Counted from the stretch's first letter, positions 1 through 9,357 are shown. The stretch: 47,621 nt of DNA from JBMORL01 sp049322335 (GCA_049322335.1 JBMORL010000124.1:1-47621), one strand, 5' to 3'. A program made the numbers and translations. Notes: a model not told the origin generated them from the letters alone.

Positions 1-294
1 CCATTTACAAGTATTTCTTTTCCTAAGACCTTTGTATCAGTTGATGAGAATACCGGCTTTGAAAATTTTATGGTTTATCCTAATCCTGTCAGCAATTTTC
101 TTACTGTTGATTGTGCAATTTGTTCAGAAAACATTTCATTTAAAATTTTTACTATTAACGGTCAGGAAGTTCATCACGAAAATTCAAACAACTCACATAC
201 AGAAATAGCTATTCCCCATCTTCAACCCGGTTTTTATTTTCTCGAAATTATATCGGAAGAACGAAAATCGGTGATGAAATTTATTAAGACATAA
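1..294 (+). CDS. C-terminus of a T9SS type A sorted secreted protein (5' end outside window)
   Basis: The frame is open from base 1, so the protein starts upstream of the window; the first ATG at 70 is internal. What is visible is a type A T9SS sorting domain of about 75 residues. It begins with the diagnostic YPNPVSN motif, continues with the FKIFTINGQEV strand, and ends with the LQPGFYFLEI strand followed by a short basic tail. Such domains send a Sec-exported protein through the outer membrane, where the tail is cut off. The functional part of the protein is not in view. Its TAA stop overlaps the ATG of the next gene (TAATG at 292-296), so the two are probably co-translated. Confidence 0.9.
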   Translation, partial: PFTSISFPKTFVSVDENTGFENFMVYPNPVSNFLTVDCAICSENISFKIFTINGQEVHHENSNNSHTEIAIPHLQPGFYFLEIISEERKSVMKFIKT

Positions 295-1229
295 TGCTAA
301 TCCTAATGAAAAATCAGGCTTATATAAATACGAAAAAACTGCTCGTTCTGATTCTCATGAATCTGATTTCTTTTTTTTCAACGGCCCAGAAATTCTTTTA
401 TACGCATTTAGATAGTGACTCGGGAACAAAGGCAACCCTTGATCTGGTAAATTATTCAATCTACTTTGAATCCAATGAAGGAGAATTAGATGGATTGGTT
501 GATGTGTCCGATAAAAAAGTACCCGGAAAAAAATATTTACGCGCTTATTACAATATGGGTGCATTAACAGATGTGCGGTCATGGTACCCTAACGGAAATA
601 AACGCACTGTAATTCGTTTTAAGCATGACAAATCAAAATCGTCTATCACATTTAAGGAGCCGTTGTTCAACCTCGCTATTAAATATAACCTGGATGGAAA
701 ATCAGAATTCTACAACGAGGATGGAAGCATTTGTTATGTTTTATATTATAAAGACAATACCCTTGTTACCGATTCGATGGTCATAGACCATAAAACGTAT
801 GCTATAAGCGGAAACGGTTTGAAGCTCAAAGACGTTTCGATTGAAAACTTACTCTATCAGGAAGAAATACTGGATTCTCTCCAATCCGAATTAAAAATTC
901 AAAAAAAATCTGCGGTTAAATGTGAAGTTTTCAATGTAAATAAAGTATGTTGTTCCGTTGAAATCGATTATTCAGGTGAAGAAAAACTGTCTACATACAA
1001 TAAATTTGTCCAGGTAATGAAAAAAAACATGAGTGGAGTTGGCCAACTTCAACTCAATATTGAAGAAGGAAAAATCAGCAGCATGGAAATAACCGGTGAA
1101 ATCAGCCAAAAGGAAAAAGAGATTTTAATAAAACATTTATCAAAGATAGTTAAGTTCGCCAGTATCAGCGTTGATGGGTTGAACTGTCCGAAGGCAACCA
1201 TTTTTGTTCGTTTTCGTTTTGGGTGTTGA
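294..1229 (+). CDS. Secreted protein of unknown function, coupled to upstream T9SS cargo
   Basis: A 311-residue protein. The ATG at 294 overlaps the preceding stop codon; a second ATG at 306 gives a more typical signal peptide (MKNQAYINTKKLLVLILMN, cleavage near STAQ), so either start is possible. The middle contains short beta-type segments of the kind WYPNGNKRT and YNLDGKSEFYNEDGS, which resemble the W/Y-x-x-G repeats of YwqK/MORN-like proteins. The C-terminal 100 residues (VCCSVEIDYSGEEK onward) look like a separate alpha/beta domain and end in Cys. No sorting domain or catalytic motif is recognised. Overlap with the upstream cargo gene suggests a shared envelope role, but the function is unknown. 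Confidence 0.75.
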   Translation: MLILMKNQAYINTKKLLVLILMNLISFFSTAQKFFYTHLDSDSGTKATLDLVNYSIYFESNEGELDGLVDVSDKKVPGKKYLRAYYNMGALTDVRSWYPNGNKRTVIRFKHDKSKSSITFKEPLFNLAIKYNLDGKSEFYNEDGSICYVLYYKDNTLVTDSMVIDHKTYAISGNGLKLKDVSIENLLYQEEILDSLQSELKIQKKSAVKCEVFNVNKVCCSVEIDYSGEEKLSTYNKFVQVMKKNMSGVGQLQLNIEEGKISSMEITGEISQKEKEILIKHLSKIVKFASISVDGLNCPKATIFVRFRFGC

Positions 1230-1232
1230 AGT

Positions 1233-1310
1233 ATGAATTATCTATACATACTATTAAATGTAATTTCAATTTTCCTGCTGGATTCGTGTTCAGAGTGTAA
1301 TTGCTGCTAA
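1233..1310 (+). CDS. Possible 25-residue lipoprotein-like peptide or fragment
   Basis: A small ORF starts 3 bases after the preceding stop and encodes MNYLYILLNVISIFLLDSC followed by SECNCC. It looks like a lipoprotein signal peptide (lipobox LLDSC) that ends almost at once. It could be a bacteriocin-lysis-like or Cys-rich lipopeptide, or the start of a gene truncated by the repeat-rich scar that begins at its stop codon. Nothing outside the signal-like pattern supports expression. Confidence 0.3.
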   Translation: MNYLYILLNVISIFLLDSCSECNCC

Positions 1311-1350
1311 CGTTTCCGTTGTTTGGCGCAGGTGCCGAGTTTGGAAACGT
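1309..1350. repeat. Inverted repeat with 9-bp arms
   Basis: AACGTTTCC at 1309-1317 is the exact reverse complement of GGAAACGTT at 1342-1350, with a 24-base spacer containing a small GGC/GCC dyad. A T-rich run follows (TTTCTTTTT), so it may work as a terminator for the plus-strand genes upstream. Its position between a possible truncated ORF and a recombinase remnant also allows it to be a mobile-element or cassette junction. Confidence 0.5.
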
Positions 1351-1356
1351 TTCTTT

Positions 1357-1500
1357 TTAATGTAATGAAACAGGTTTTTTAATCCCGGCCTTTTTTACAG
1401 ATTGTTCTAAAACTGCTGCAAGACTCCTTTCGCTATACATAACCCCGGTTTGTCCCTCAAAAAGCCATTCTTTAGACTTACTGCCATCTAACATCAATAC
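1357..1500 (-). pseudogene. Remnant of a tyrosine site-specific recombinase/integrase
   Basis: On the minus strand, reading from about 1500 down to a TAA at 1357-1359, the frame encodes KEWLFEGQTG, MYSERSLAAVLEQ and VKKAGIKKPVSLH. This matches, from memory, the segment of XerC/D- or integron-type Bacteroidota recombinases just before the LRHSYATHLL catalytic box. The catalytic Arg/His box and the final Tyr are missing because the frame stops right after SLH, and there is no N-terminal domain or start codon. It is a dead fragment, probably left by a lost mobile element. Confidence 0.65.
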
Positions 1501-1509
1501 CACACCCTT

Positions 1510-1590
1510 CGCTGAAGCTTCAGCGTAAGAGGAAGCTATGCAAAAGCGAAGAAAGCGCGTGGCAAGTCTAACATCCTCCGCCCTGAGCTT
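1510..1590. repeat. Dispersed repeat cluster with a perfect 16-bp palindrome
   Basis: CGCTGAAGCTTCAGCG at 1510-1525 is a perfect palindrome. Downstream, CGTGGCAAGTCTAACATC (about 1558-1575) is repeated near 47474-47491 at the other end of the window. A CCCTGAGC-TGTCGA-type word follows near 1581. Together with the recombinase remnant these account for most of the gene-free interval 1230-1746. From 1600 to 1700 nothing recognisable is seen; a possible promoter for the next gene (TAATTTCA near 1710) lies at the end. Confidence 0.6.
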
Positions 1591-1746
1591 TGTCGATGGA
1601 TAACATATCTTCTATCTCATCCTGTCCATAATGTTATGCTTCCTTGTTTCAGGTGTAATTATGTTTTTGATAAACCTGTATCATTTGTGTTTTGAAAAGA
1701 AAAATCGCGTAATTTCATACCCTGTTCGCAATGATAAAGCAAAGCG

Positions 1747-2124
1747 ATGAAAAAAATGGAAAATGATTCAGTGGAAGTGACTCTTCGTGATGATGGCATT
1801 GTTCACGTTCGGTTTATGAATAATGCGGTGGTGGATATTAAATTACAGGAAAAGCTGCATGTAATGTATGAAAGTTTGTGCGGGAAAAAAAAACATCCTT
1901 TTTTGTTTTCAGCTGTAAAAAATGTAGCGGTAACCAAAGAAGCCAGAAAAAATGCCCAGAAACTGGAGGCTGTTTCTCCTATCAGCAAAACTGCCATCCT
2001 GGCTCAAAATACGCTTCAAAGGATGATTGCCCAATTCTACTATCGCTTCAATCGCCCGCAACTTCCCTTCCGGATTTTCAAAAAGGAAGAGGAGGCGGTG
2101 AAATGGCTGCTTTCGTCCGGTTGA
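1747..2124 (+). CDS. DUF7793/STAS-SEC14-like small cytoplasmic protein
   Basis: A 125-residue soluble protein without signal peptide. The layout is a short beta-sheet N-terminus (VEVTLRDDGIVHVRF), a helix with KLQEKLHVMYESL, a strand HPFLFSAVKNV, the conserved helix KEARKNAQKLEA, then SKTAILAQNTLQRMIAQFYY, NRPQLPFRIFKKEEEAVKWL. This order matches the Bacteroidota family annotated as DUF7793, a STAS/SpoIIAA-like fold; the order of elements and the AxKWL ending are characteristic. The biochemical role of the family is unknown. Start chosen at ATG 1747; ATG 1756 is an alternative. It stands alone between a repeat scar and the PKD gene. Confidence 0.75.
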   Translation: MKKMENDSVEVTLRDDGIVHVRFMNNAVVDIKLQEKLHVMYESLCGKKKHPFLFSAVKNVAVTKEARKNAQKLEAVSPISKTAILAQNTLQRMIAQFYYRFNRPQLPFRIFKKEEEAVKWLLSSG

Positions 2125-2209
2125 TTTATCCATTCGTCATAGTTCATAAATTACGACTTTTAACCTACCTGTTTTCAAGCAACTAATGGCTAACTTCAAC
2201 GTCTGAAAT

Positions 2210-5200
2210 TTGGTTAGTTTTCAGTTAGAATTTCACCATTTGAACAGGCCGAGCATCACATACCTCCTGAAGGCCTCTTTTCAGGCCCTTTTGATAGTTT
2301 TATTATCACCTGCATCTTTTGCTAATTGCCCTACTGTAACTGCTTCATTTACAACTAATCAAACTATAGTTTGCGGTCCCGGTGCAACAACAATAACCTT
2401 TAACAACACAAGTACGGGAGCGGCTGCCGGCAATGCTACCACTACTTACGACTGGTATCTCAACGGTATACAATTTGACAACACCACGGGGTTAACCAAT
2501 CCCGGTAATGATAATATTTCTGCCATCGGAACTTATACCTACATGATGGTGGCTACCAATACTGTTTCAGGCTGTAGTGACTCGGCAACCGTTATAGTTC
2601 GGATTGTTCCTGTTCCCACACCTTCGTTTACGTTCAATAACAACAACGCCTGTCCCGGAACAACTATCAATTTTACCAATACTTCCACCAATAACGTGGC
2701 AGGCCTTACTACCTACAGCTGGAATTTCGGAGACGGAACACCTACTTCTTCGGCTACTAACCCTTCGCACGTATACGCAGCTGGCGGATCATATAATGTG
2801 GTGTTAACCATGACTAACGGTGCGGGGTGTTCAGCAACATTCAATCAAACGGTCACTGTTTTGCCGGCTCCTGTTACCAATATTTCGGGTGATGATGGTG
2901 ACGGAAACACCACCAACTGCCTGCTTCCTGCCGATCCCACCACTTCCGAAACAGTTGTGTTTACCAACACAACAACCGGTGCAGTAAGTTATCTGTGGAA
3001 TTTTGGTGATGGTACACCTGCTTCCACATTACAAAACCCTTCTCATACCTATTCCAGTTTTGGAACTTATACAGTCACCATGACTGCTACCGGTCCTAAC
3101 GGATGTACATCCACCGCAACCATCACAGTAGTATTTGAAAAATATGTTTCATCGTCATTAACACTCGACATTACCGAATACAGCGGCTGCACTCCGCATA
3201 CGTTAACCACACTTACCAATCTTTCGGTTAATGCCAACACTTACGTCTGGAATTTCGGTGACGGAACCCCACCGGTAACCACCACGAGCTTTACTCCGCC
3301 CACACATACGTATACAACGGGCGGCACCTATACGATCACGCTCACCGCATCAAACAGCTGCAATACAGCTACAGCCACTATCTCTCCGATTATCATTGTA
3401 GCCGGGCCAACTGCCAATTTTAATCCGAGTACAACATTAGGTTGCGCACCACAAAACGTAACTTTTGGAAATACTTCTACCGGAACATCTCCCGCCAACA
3501 ATTACCAGTGGAACATGGGTAATGGAAATACATATAATAATACTACAACTCCTCCTGCGCAAACCTATTCCACACAGGGAAGTTATACGGTTACACTGAT
3601 AGCCGGAAACGCATGCGGATATGACACCGTGCAAAGAGTAATTGTTATCGATTCCATTCCGGTGATGGATCTTATTGTAAATCCACTGGTGGGTTGTTCT
3701 CCGCTAACTGTTACCGCACAAAATAATTCATCAGGAAATGCATTGTCGTATGCATGGTATATTGATGGAATATATTATTCGGGTGCAGCACAAATTCCCA
3801 ATCAAACATTTACCGCACCGCCAGGAAATACTCCTCAGAATCATACTATCACACTTACTGTTTCGAACCATTGCGGAACAAGAACAGAAACCGAAACTAT
3901 CGTGGTGCACCCTGCCGTAGTGGCTAATTTCAATTTCAATACTGATACCATCTGCGAAGGAGGAAATATTACTTTCACCGATGCTTCATTCGGAGATCAG
4001 CTCACCTGGGCCTGGGATTTTGGAAATGGAAATACCGCCAGCACTCAGGGGCCGCATACCCAAACCTATAACACAGCCGGTACTTACCCGGTTCAGCTTA
4101 TTGTAAATGGTTTTTGCGGGCCTGATACGCTGATACGAAATATTTATGTGTTACCTTACCCGGTTGCCGATTTTACGCCTTCTGTTACAGCAGGGTGTCA
4201 ACCGTTAGGCGTTACTTTTACCAACAACTCTACTGCAGGAGCCACTTCCTATTCGTGGAATTTTGGTGCAGGAGCCGCTCCGGCCACTTCCACATTATTT
4301 AATCCTCCTGCTGTTACCTATAATACTTCGGGAACAAGTTCGGTTATTCTTACAGTTAACAGTTTTGGTTGTATCTCCACCGATACCGCTACTATCACCA
4401 CCAGTCCGAATCCTGTGCCTGTATTTTCGGTAAATCCTGCTACAGGGTGTACACCGTTAGCCGTAACATTTAACAATACCAGTGCAGTTACTGCCGGTGA
4501 TACCTACAACTGGAATTTTGGGAACGGGAATACTTCCACACAACAAAATCCTGGCGGACAAACGTATGTGGCGGCTTCCAATGATAGTATTTATACCGTT
4601 ACATTAACGATTACCACAGCGGCATCATGTGTGGCAACCGCAACAACAACCGTTACGGTTCATCCGCTTCCCGTTGCAGATTTTACCCCTTTGCCGGATA
4701 CAGTTTGTGCCACAACGCCTGTTGCTTTTCTCAATAACTCTTCGGGAGCATCTTCATTCAGCTGGAATTTCGGAGACGGTTCACCGGTAAATACACAAAT
4801 GAGCCCGTCACATTCCTATAACGGGCAGGGGACATTTACAGCACAGCTTATCGCAACCACTGTTTTCGGTTGTTCTGATACAGTAACCCATACTATACTT
4901 GTTGATTCCATTCCCACCTCCAATTTTAATTTTACTATAGAATGTGTGGGATTTGCTACCCAGTTTACCGATCTTTCCACTGGCGGAATTACCAACTGGG
5001 CCTGGAATTTCGGTGATGGAAATACTTCTGCCGCGCAAAACCCATCCCATCTCTATGCCACCAACGGAACCTATAACGTTATACTAACCGTAACCAACCC
5101 TGCCAACTGTACACATACCCTCAGCCAGTTAGTTACGGTAAATGCGGTACCCACTGCCGGAATAACTGTAAATACTACTTGTCTCGGCCAACCCACGCAA

Positions 5201-8200
5201 TTTACAGATGCCACCACCGGAGTTCCGGTAAACTGGATATGGGATTTTGGTGACGGAACACCGGTTTCCAACCAGCAAAACCCGGTTCATACCTATGCTG
5301 CAACAGGAACTTTTACAGTTACATTAATTTCATTTGGAGGAGCAGGTTGTTCGGATACTGTTTCAACTACTGTAACAGTAACGCCTGTTCCCACTGCCAA
5401 TTTTACTTTTACCAACGTATGTACGAATGATGTTATGTCATTCAACAGTACTTCTCTGGGTGGCCCGGATACTTTTTTCTGGAATTTCGGAGATGGAAAT
5501 ACAGACAATACCAATAATCCTTCCCCAACACATACCTATACTACTGCAGGAACCTATAACGTGATGCTTATTGCCGGTTATGCTGCTTCGGGATGTACGG
5601 ATTCCATTACTTATGCTGTGACTGCTTTTCCGAGAACTGTTCCCAATTTCACCAATAATACACCTTGTCTCGGTGCAGCTACCAATTTTACAGATGCTAC
5701 TGCCAACACTCCCATCACCTGGAACTGGGATTTTGGAGATGCTTCTCCCGCTGATATAACTCAAAATCCTTCGCACATTTATGCTACTCCCGGGTTTTAT
5801 ACGGTTGAACTCATCACTTCCAATGTGTTTGGATGTGTGGATACATTTTCGAATACAATACAGGTATTTCCACTACCGGTGGCCGGGTATGCGTTTGACA
5901 CGGTGTGTGCCAACTTTGCTTCTTCTTTCACCGATCAGTCGCTTTTTTCCACCGCATGGCAATGGAACTTCGGAGATGGATCACCGGTTGATAATACGCA
6001 ATCGCCTACGCATATTTTTCCTGCGGCAGGAACATACAATGTAGAACAAATTGTAACCAATGGGGTAGGATGTACGGACACTATTACACAAACAGTCACC
6101 GTTAATCCTAATCCTGCAGCAGCGTTTACGGCAACTGTTGCTTGTCATACCTATGCCAACAACTTTACTGATAATTCTGTAATGGCAGTAAACTGGATAT
6201 GGGATTTTGGTGATGGTTCTCCCGTGGATAATAACCAAAACACCTCACATATTTATCCCATTGACGGCACATATACTACTACGCTTATTGTTGGAAATGT
6301 TTTCGGGTGCACCGATACCATTCAACAGCCCATAACGGTTTTGCCACAGCCGCAGTCGGGATTTACCAACACAACGGTTTGTGCAGGAGAAGTGGTTCAG
6401 TTTAATGATACTACTACTGGTGGCCCTAATTCATGGAACTGGGATTTTGGTGATGGAACAGCGGTGGTAACAACGCAAAACCCGATTCACGTTTTCACAA
6501 CGGGAGGAACCTATAACATTACACTTATCTCCGGAAATACAGCCGGATGCTATGATACAACTATAGTTCCGGTAAACGTGTATACCGTTCCGGTTCCTGA
6601 ATTTACCAATGATACGGTTTGTCTTTTCAGTATTAATAACTTCACCGACCTCTCCACCGATGCGGTAGCCATCAACAACTGGTATTGGGATTTTGGTGAT
6701 GGAAATAATTCTTTTGTTCAGAATCCCACTTACATCTATCAGAATGCAGGAACGTTTAATGTAACACTGTTGGTAACCAACGTGAATGGATGTGACAGTT
6801 CGGTTACTCACCAGGTAATTGTTAATGACATTCCCGTTGCAGCATTTACTTCTGATACGGTTTGTACGGGAACTCCAACTACTTTCACCGACCTTTCTAC
6901 CGGTGCACCTACGCAATGGTTATGGAATTTTGGTGATGGAAATACGAGCACTGCCGGCCCGGTAGTTACGCACGTTTATCCCGCACCGGGAAATTATATT
7001 GTTACCCTTTTTGTTTCAGGCGGAAGCGGAAACTGTTTTGATAATACGTTTGCTGTGGCAGTGGTAGGAAATTCTGTGCAGGCTGCCATTACCGCTACCG
7101 ATTCGGCTTGCGTGTTTGAGCCTGTTTCATTTACCGACAACACCATCGTTACCGGTGGAACCATTGTTTCGTGGACATGGGATTTTGGTGATGGATTCTT
7201 TTCCAATTTGCAAAATCCCGTTCATTCGTATAACGTTCCGGGGACATATACAGTAACGCTTAGTGCGCTTTCGGATGGTGGCTGCCTGAGTACGGCTACT
7301 CAAACAATTTTGATAAGCCCGCAGCCCGCAGCGGCATTTACTGTTTCATCTGCCTGCGAAAACCAGTCAACTTTATTTACTGACCAGACAGTAACCAACG
7401 GTTTACCCATTTCAGCATATAGCTGGGATTTTGGCGATGGCGGAATGGATAACGTACAAAATCCTGTTTATTTGTATTCTTCGGCAGGAAATTACAATGC
7501 TACACTTATCGTCACCAATTCGGCCGGATGTTCGGATACGGTAGTAAATCCCGTGCAGGTAAATCCTCAGCCGGTGGCGGCTTTTTCCAGTACAATCGAA
7601 TGTTTGGGATTCCCTACGCAGTTTACAGATCAGTCAACCATTTCTTCCGGAACCATTAACAGCTGGTCGTGGGATTTCGGAGACGGAACAACTTCCACCC
7701 AGCAGAATCCGCCTCATGTTTATACATCACAAAACGATACATTCAATGTTACTCTTGTAGTGGCTACCGCTTTTGGATGCGTGGATACCATAACACAAAT
7801 TGCCACCACGAAACCGATTGCTGTATTTAACTTCGGCCCCGACCAGGCCAATGGATGTGCGCCAATGACGGTACAGTTTTCAGATAATTCGACTGTAACA
7901 TCGGGTGGGGCAGTGGTAGGCTGGGTGTGGAATTTCGGAGACGGAACATTTTCTTTCCAGCAAAATCCTATTCACAGTTATCCGAATGCGGGGTCGTATA
8001 ACATCACACTTACTGTGACTACAAATACGGGTTGCACTTATACCGATACACTTGGCTTCCCCATAACGGTGTACGCACAGCCGATAGCCAGTTTTATTGC
8101 CGACCCGATGTCAACCACCATTTTTGAACCGGAAGTGGTAATCACAGATGCTTCTCACGGGGGAACACTTTATGAATATGATTTTGGCGATATGACTTAT

Positions 8201-8596
8201 TCCAATAATCCCAATCCCACACATCTCTATACGGCCCCGGGGACGTATGTGATCACGCAGATTGTTACCAACGGATACGGATGCAGCGATACGGCAACGG
8301 TAACGATTGAGATAGTTGAAATGTCAACGTTTTTTGCCCCCAATGCTATTACACCTAACGGTGACGGGGTAAACGATGTTTTCCTTACACAGGGTGCCGG
8401 AATAGTGGATTTTAAATTATATGTATTTAACCGCTGGGGAGAATTATTGTTTGAAGCCGATGATATCAATAAATCATGGGATGCTACCTATAAAGGAATA
8501 GCCGTTAAACCTGATGTGTACGTTTGGAGAGTGGTGATCAACGACATCAACGGTGAGTTGCATGAATATTTCGGACATGTTACAGTGGTGAAGTGA
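2210..8596 (+). CDS. Giant PKD-repeat surface protein with T9SS type B sorting domain
   Basis: About 2,128 residues. After a signal peptide (hydrophobic run ALLIVLLSPASFA), the protein is a chain of roughly 23 PKD-like modules of 80-90 residues, each with a core such as WNFGDG or WDFGDG followed by QNPSHxY and GTYxVxL. Modules near 480-560 are divergent (YQWNMGNG, YAWYIDG). The last 85 residues form a type B sorting domain: FAPNAITPNGDGVNDVF, then FNRWGELLFEA and VYVWRV. Such proteins are exported by the T9SS, usually with PorP/SprF partners, and act in adhesion or gliding. No catalytic domain is visible. Start is uncertain: no ATG is available, TTG 2210 and TTG 2240 are candidates, and an in-frame ATG at 2186 is separated by a TGA at 2204-2206. 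Confidence 0.92.
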   Translation: MVSFQLEFHHLNRPSITYLLKASFQALLIVLLSPASFANCPTVTASFTTNQTIVCGPGATTITFNNTSTGAAAGNATTTYDWYLNGIQFDNTTGLTNPGNDNISAIGTYTYMMVATNTVSGCSDSATVIVRIVPVPTPSFTFNNNNACPGTTINFTNTSTNNVAGLTTYSWNFGDGTPTSSATNPSHVYAAGGSYNVVLTMTNGAGCSATFNQTVTVLPAPVTNISGDDGDGNTTNCLLPADPTTSETVVFTNTTTGAVSYLWNFGDGTPASTLQNPSHTYSSFGTYTVTMTATGPNGCTSTATITVVFEKYVSSSLTLDITEYSGCTPHTLTTLTNLSVNANTYVWNFGDGTPPVTTTSFTPPTHTYTTGGTYTITLTASNSCNTATATISPIIIVAGPTANFNPSTTLGCAPQNVTFGNTSTGTSPANNYQWNMGNGNTYNNTTTPPAQTYSTQGSYTVTLIAGNACGYDTVQRVIVIDSIPVMDLIVNPLVGCSPLTVTAQNNSSGNALSYAWYIDGIYYSGAAQIPNQTFTAPPGNTPQNHTITLTVSNHCGTRTETETIVVHPAVVANFNFNTDTICEGGNITFTDASFGDQLTWAWDFGNGNTASTQGPHTQTYNTAGTYPVQLIVNGFCGPDTLIRNIYVLPYPVADFTPSVTAGCQPLGVTFTNNSTAGATSYSWNFGAGAAPATSTLFNPPAVTYNTSGTSSVILTVNSFGCISTDTATITTSPNPVPVFSVNPATGCTPLAVTFNNTSAVTAGDTYNWNFGNGNTSTQQNPGGQTYVAASNDSIYTVTLTITTAASCVATATTTVTVHPLPVADFTPLPDTVCATTPVAFLNNSSGASSFSWNFGDGSPVNTQMSPSHSYNGQGTFTAQLIATTVFGCSDTVTHTILVDSIPTSNFNFTIECVGFATQFTDLSTGGITNWAWNFGDGNTSAAQNPSHLYATNGTYNVILTVTNPANCTHTLSQLVTVNAVPTAGITVNTTCLGQPTQFTDATTGVPVNWIWDFGDGTPVSNQQNPVHTYAATGTFTVTLISFGGAGCSDTVSTTVTVTPVPTANFTFTNVCTNDVMSFNSTSLGGPDTFFWNFGDGNTDNTNNPSPTHTYTTAGTYNVMLIAGYAASGCTDSITYAVTAFPRTVPNFTNNTPCLGAATNFTDATANTPITWNWDFGDASPADITQNPSHIYATPGFYTVELITSNVFGCVDTFSNTIQVFPLPVAGYAFDTVCANFASSFTDQSLFSTAWQWNFGDGSPVDNTQSPTHIFPAAGTYNVEQIVTNGVGCTDTITQTVTVNPNPAAAFTATVACHTYANNFTDNSVMAVNWIWDFGDGSPVDNNQNTSHIYPIDGTYTTTLIVGNVFGCTDTIQQPITVLPQPQSGFTNTTVCAGEVVQFNDTTTGGPNSWNWDFGDGTAVVTTQNPIHVFTTGGTYNITLISGNTAGCYDTTIVPVNVYTVPVPEFTNDTVCLFSINNFTDLSTDAVAINNWYWDFGDGNNSFVQNPTYIYQNAGTFNVTLLVTNVNGCDSSVTHQVIVNDIPVAAFTSDTVCTGTPTTFTDLSTGAPTQWLWNFGDGNTSTAGPVVTHVYPAPGNYIVTLFVSGGSGNCFDNTFAVAVVGNSVQAAITATDSACVFEPVSFTDNTIVTGGTIVSWTWDFGDGFFSNLQNPVHSYNVPGTYTVTLSALSDGGCLSTATQTILISPQPAAAFTVSSACENQSTLFTDQTVTNGLPISAYSWDFGDGGMDNVQNPVYLYSSAGNYNATLIVTNSAGCSDTVVNPVQVNPQPVAAFSSTIECLGFPTQFTDQSTISSGTINSWSWDFGDGTTSTQQNPPHVYTSQNDTFNVTLVVATAFGCVDTITQIATTKPIAVFNFGPDQANGCAPMTVQFSDNSTVTSGGAVVGWVWNFGDGTFSFQQNPIHSYPNAGSYNITLTVTTNTGCTYTDTLGFPITVYAQPIASFIADPMSTTIFEPEVVITDASHGGTLYEYDFGDMTYSNNPNPTHLYTAPGTYVITQIVTNGYGCSDTATVTIEIVEMSTFFAPNAITPNGDGVNDVFLTQGAGIVDFKLYVFNRWGELLFEADDINKSWDATYKGIAVKPDVYVWRVVINDINGELHEYFGHVTVVK

Positions 8597-8672
8597 AGAG
8601 TGAGGCGATTGTACACAGATTGATTTTTTAAACCCGTAAATTTATTTGGATCTAAATAATTCTTTAGGGAAA

Positions 8673-8728
8673 ATCAGCGGAATTCGCGGCAAATGACGCA
8701 TATTGTCAGGGCCGCGAATTTCGCTGAT
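8673..8728. repeat. Long hairpin, 18-base arms with one mismatch
   Basis: The arm at 8673-8690 (ATCAGCGGAATTCGCGGC) pairs with 8711-8728 (GCCGCGAATTTCGCTGAT) with one mismatch and a 20-base loop. It sits in the 284-base gap after the PKD gene and has no T-tract, so it is less like a simple terminator than like a dispersed palindromic element. The words AATTCGCGGC and GCTGATTGACACGAAT recall repeat families seen in several phyla. The rest of the gap holds nothing recognisable. Confidence 0.7.
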
Positions 8729-8880
8729 TGACACGAATGGGTATATTCTGGTTATACAACTGAAACTATACATCGTACAATTTCCAGTTTTGGTTGATTT
8801 TTTTCACTTTTTCAATTTGTATCCGACTCTTCAATAACCTTAAATTAATCTTCTATAAACAATAAATAAACATTGGATTT

Positions 8881-9282
8881 ATGTTAACTGAATTACGTTT
8901 TTTTATTTGGAAAGTAGTGGAAATTGGAGCTAACTTAACAGGAAAATGTGATGCCATGAGAAAAGAAGCAGAAGAAGGAGTGGTGATTTACTTTGGTAAA
9001 TCCGTTCCTGTGGATGAATTGTATTATGCCTGTAACAACAGATTATTGTCTGAAAAACCTGTTGAAATTATTGCAGCTGATTTTAATGGTTCAAATGAAA
9101 AGACAGAAATAAAATTTGATGTTGATAACGCACCCAGGCCGATGGATATATCCTTAAAAAATGTGCGCAGATTCCGTCATATTTTATTGCGTTTTTCTTC
9201 GTCATCTGTCCGTAACGAGTTCAAATTCTTCTGGAAACACGGTGACAAAGGAATGGAACCTTTGCAGTTTTCGGTTTTATAA
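8881..9282 (+). CDS. Hypothetical protein, 133 residues
   Basis: Not recognised. A soluble protein without signal peptide, beginning MLTELRFFIWKVVEIGANL, with a charged middle (CDAMRKEAEEGVVIYF) and a basic, aromatic C-terminal half (NVRRFRHILLRF, NEFKFFWKHGDKG). No catalytic motif is seen. ATG 8881 is the only good start. It is flanked by a hairpin repeat upstream and by a convergent MFS gene downstream, so no operon partner suggests a role. Codon use looks like that of the neighbours, which supports a real gene. Confidence 0.6.
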   Translation: MLTELRFFIWKVVEIGANLTGKCDAMRKEAEEGVVIYFGKSVPVDELYYACNNRLLSEKPVEIIAADFNGSNEKTEIKFDVDNAPRPMDISLKNVRRFRHILLRFSSSSVRNEFKFFWKHGDKGMEPLQFSVL

Positions 9283-9334
9283 TGATAATCATAAATTATA
9301 AAAAACATTACGGCAATTTTCCATTTTCTTCTCA

Positions 9335-9357
9335 TTTCCCACTGCCTACTGTCCACT
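9335..9357. repeat. CACTGCCTACTG-type short repeat at a gene end
   Basis: TTTCCCACTGCCTACTG (9336-9352) is closely matched at 42013 onward and related to the sequence at 39266. On the minus strand it reads CAGTAGGCAGTGG and provides the final Gln codon and TAG stop of the MFS gene. Confidence 0.7.

Noticed and set aside
1878..2186. 102-residue plus-strand ORF overlapping the DUF7793 gene
   Set aside because: Out-of-frame shadow of the recognised DUF7793 protein with Cys/Ser-rich composition.
6431..6916. 161-residue minus-strand open frame inside the PKD gene
   Set aside because: Shadow of the repeated PKD modules; Ser/Ile/Arg-rich with no start context or family pattern. The same holds for other antisense frames in 2567-8469.
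2600..8300. Regularly spaced repeats that could suggest a CRISPR or tandem DNA array
   Set aside because: The periodicity (about 250 bases) is that of PKD protein modules, with divergence at synonymous positions; it is coding repetition.
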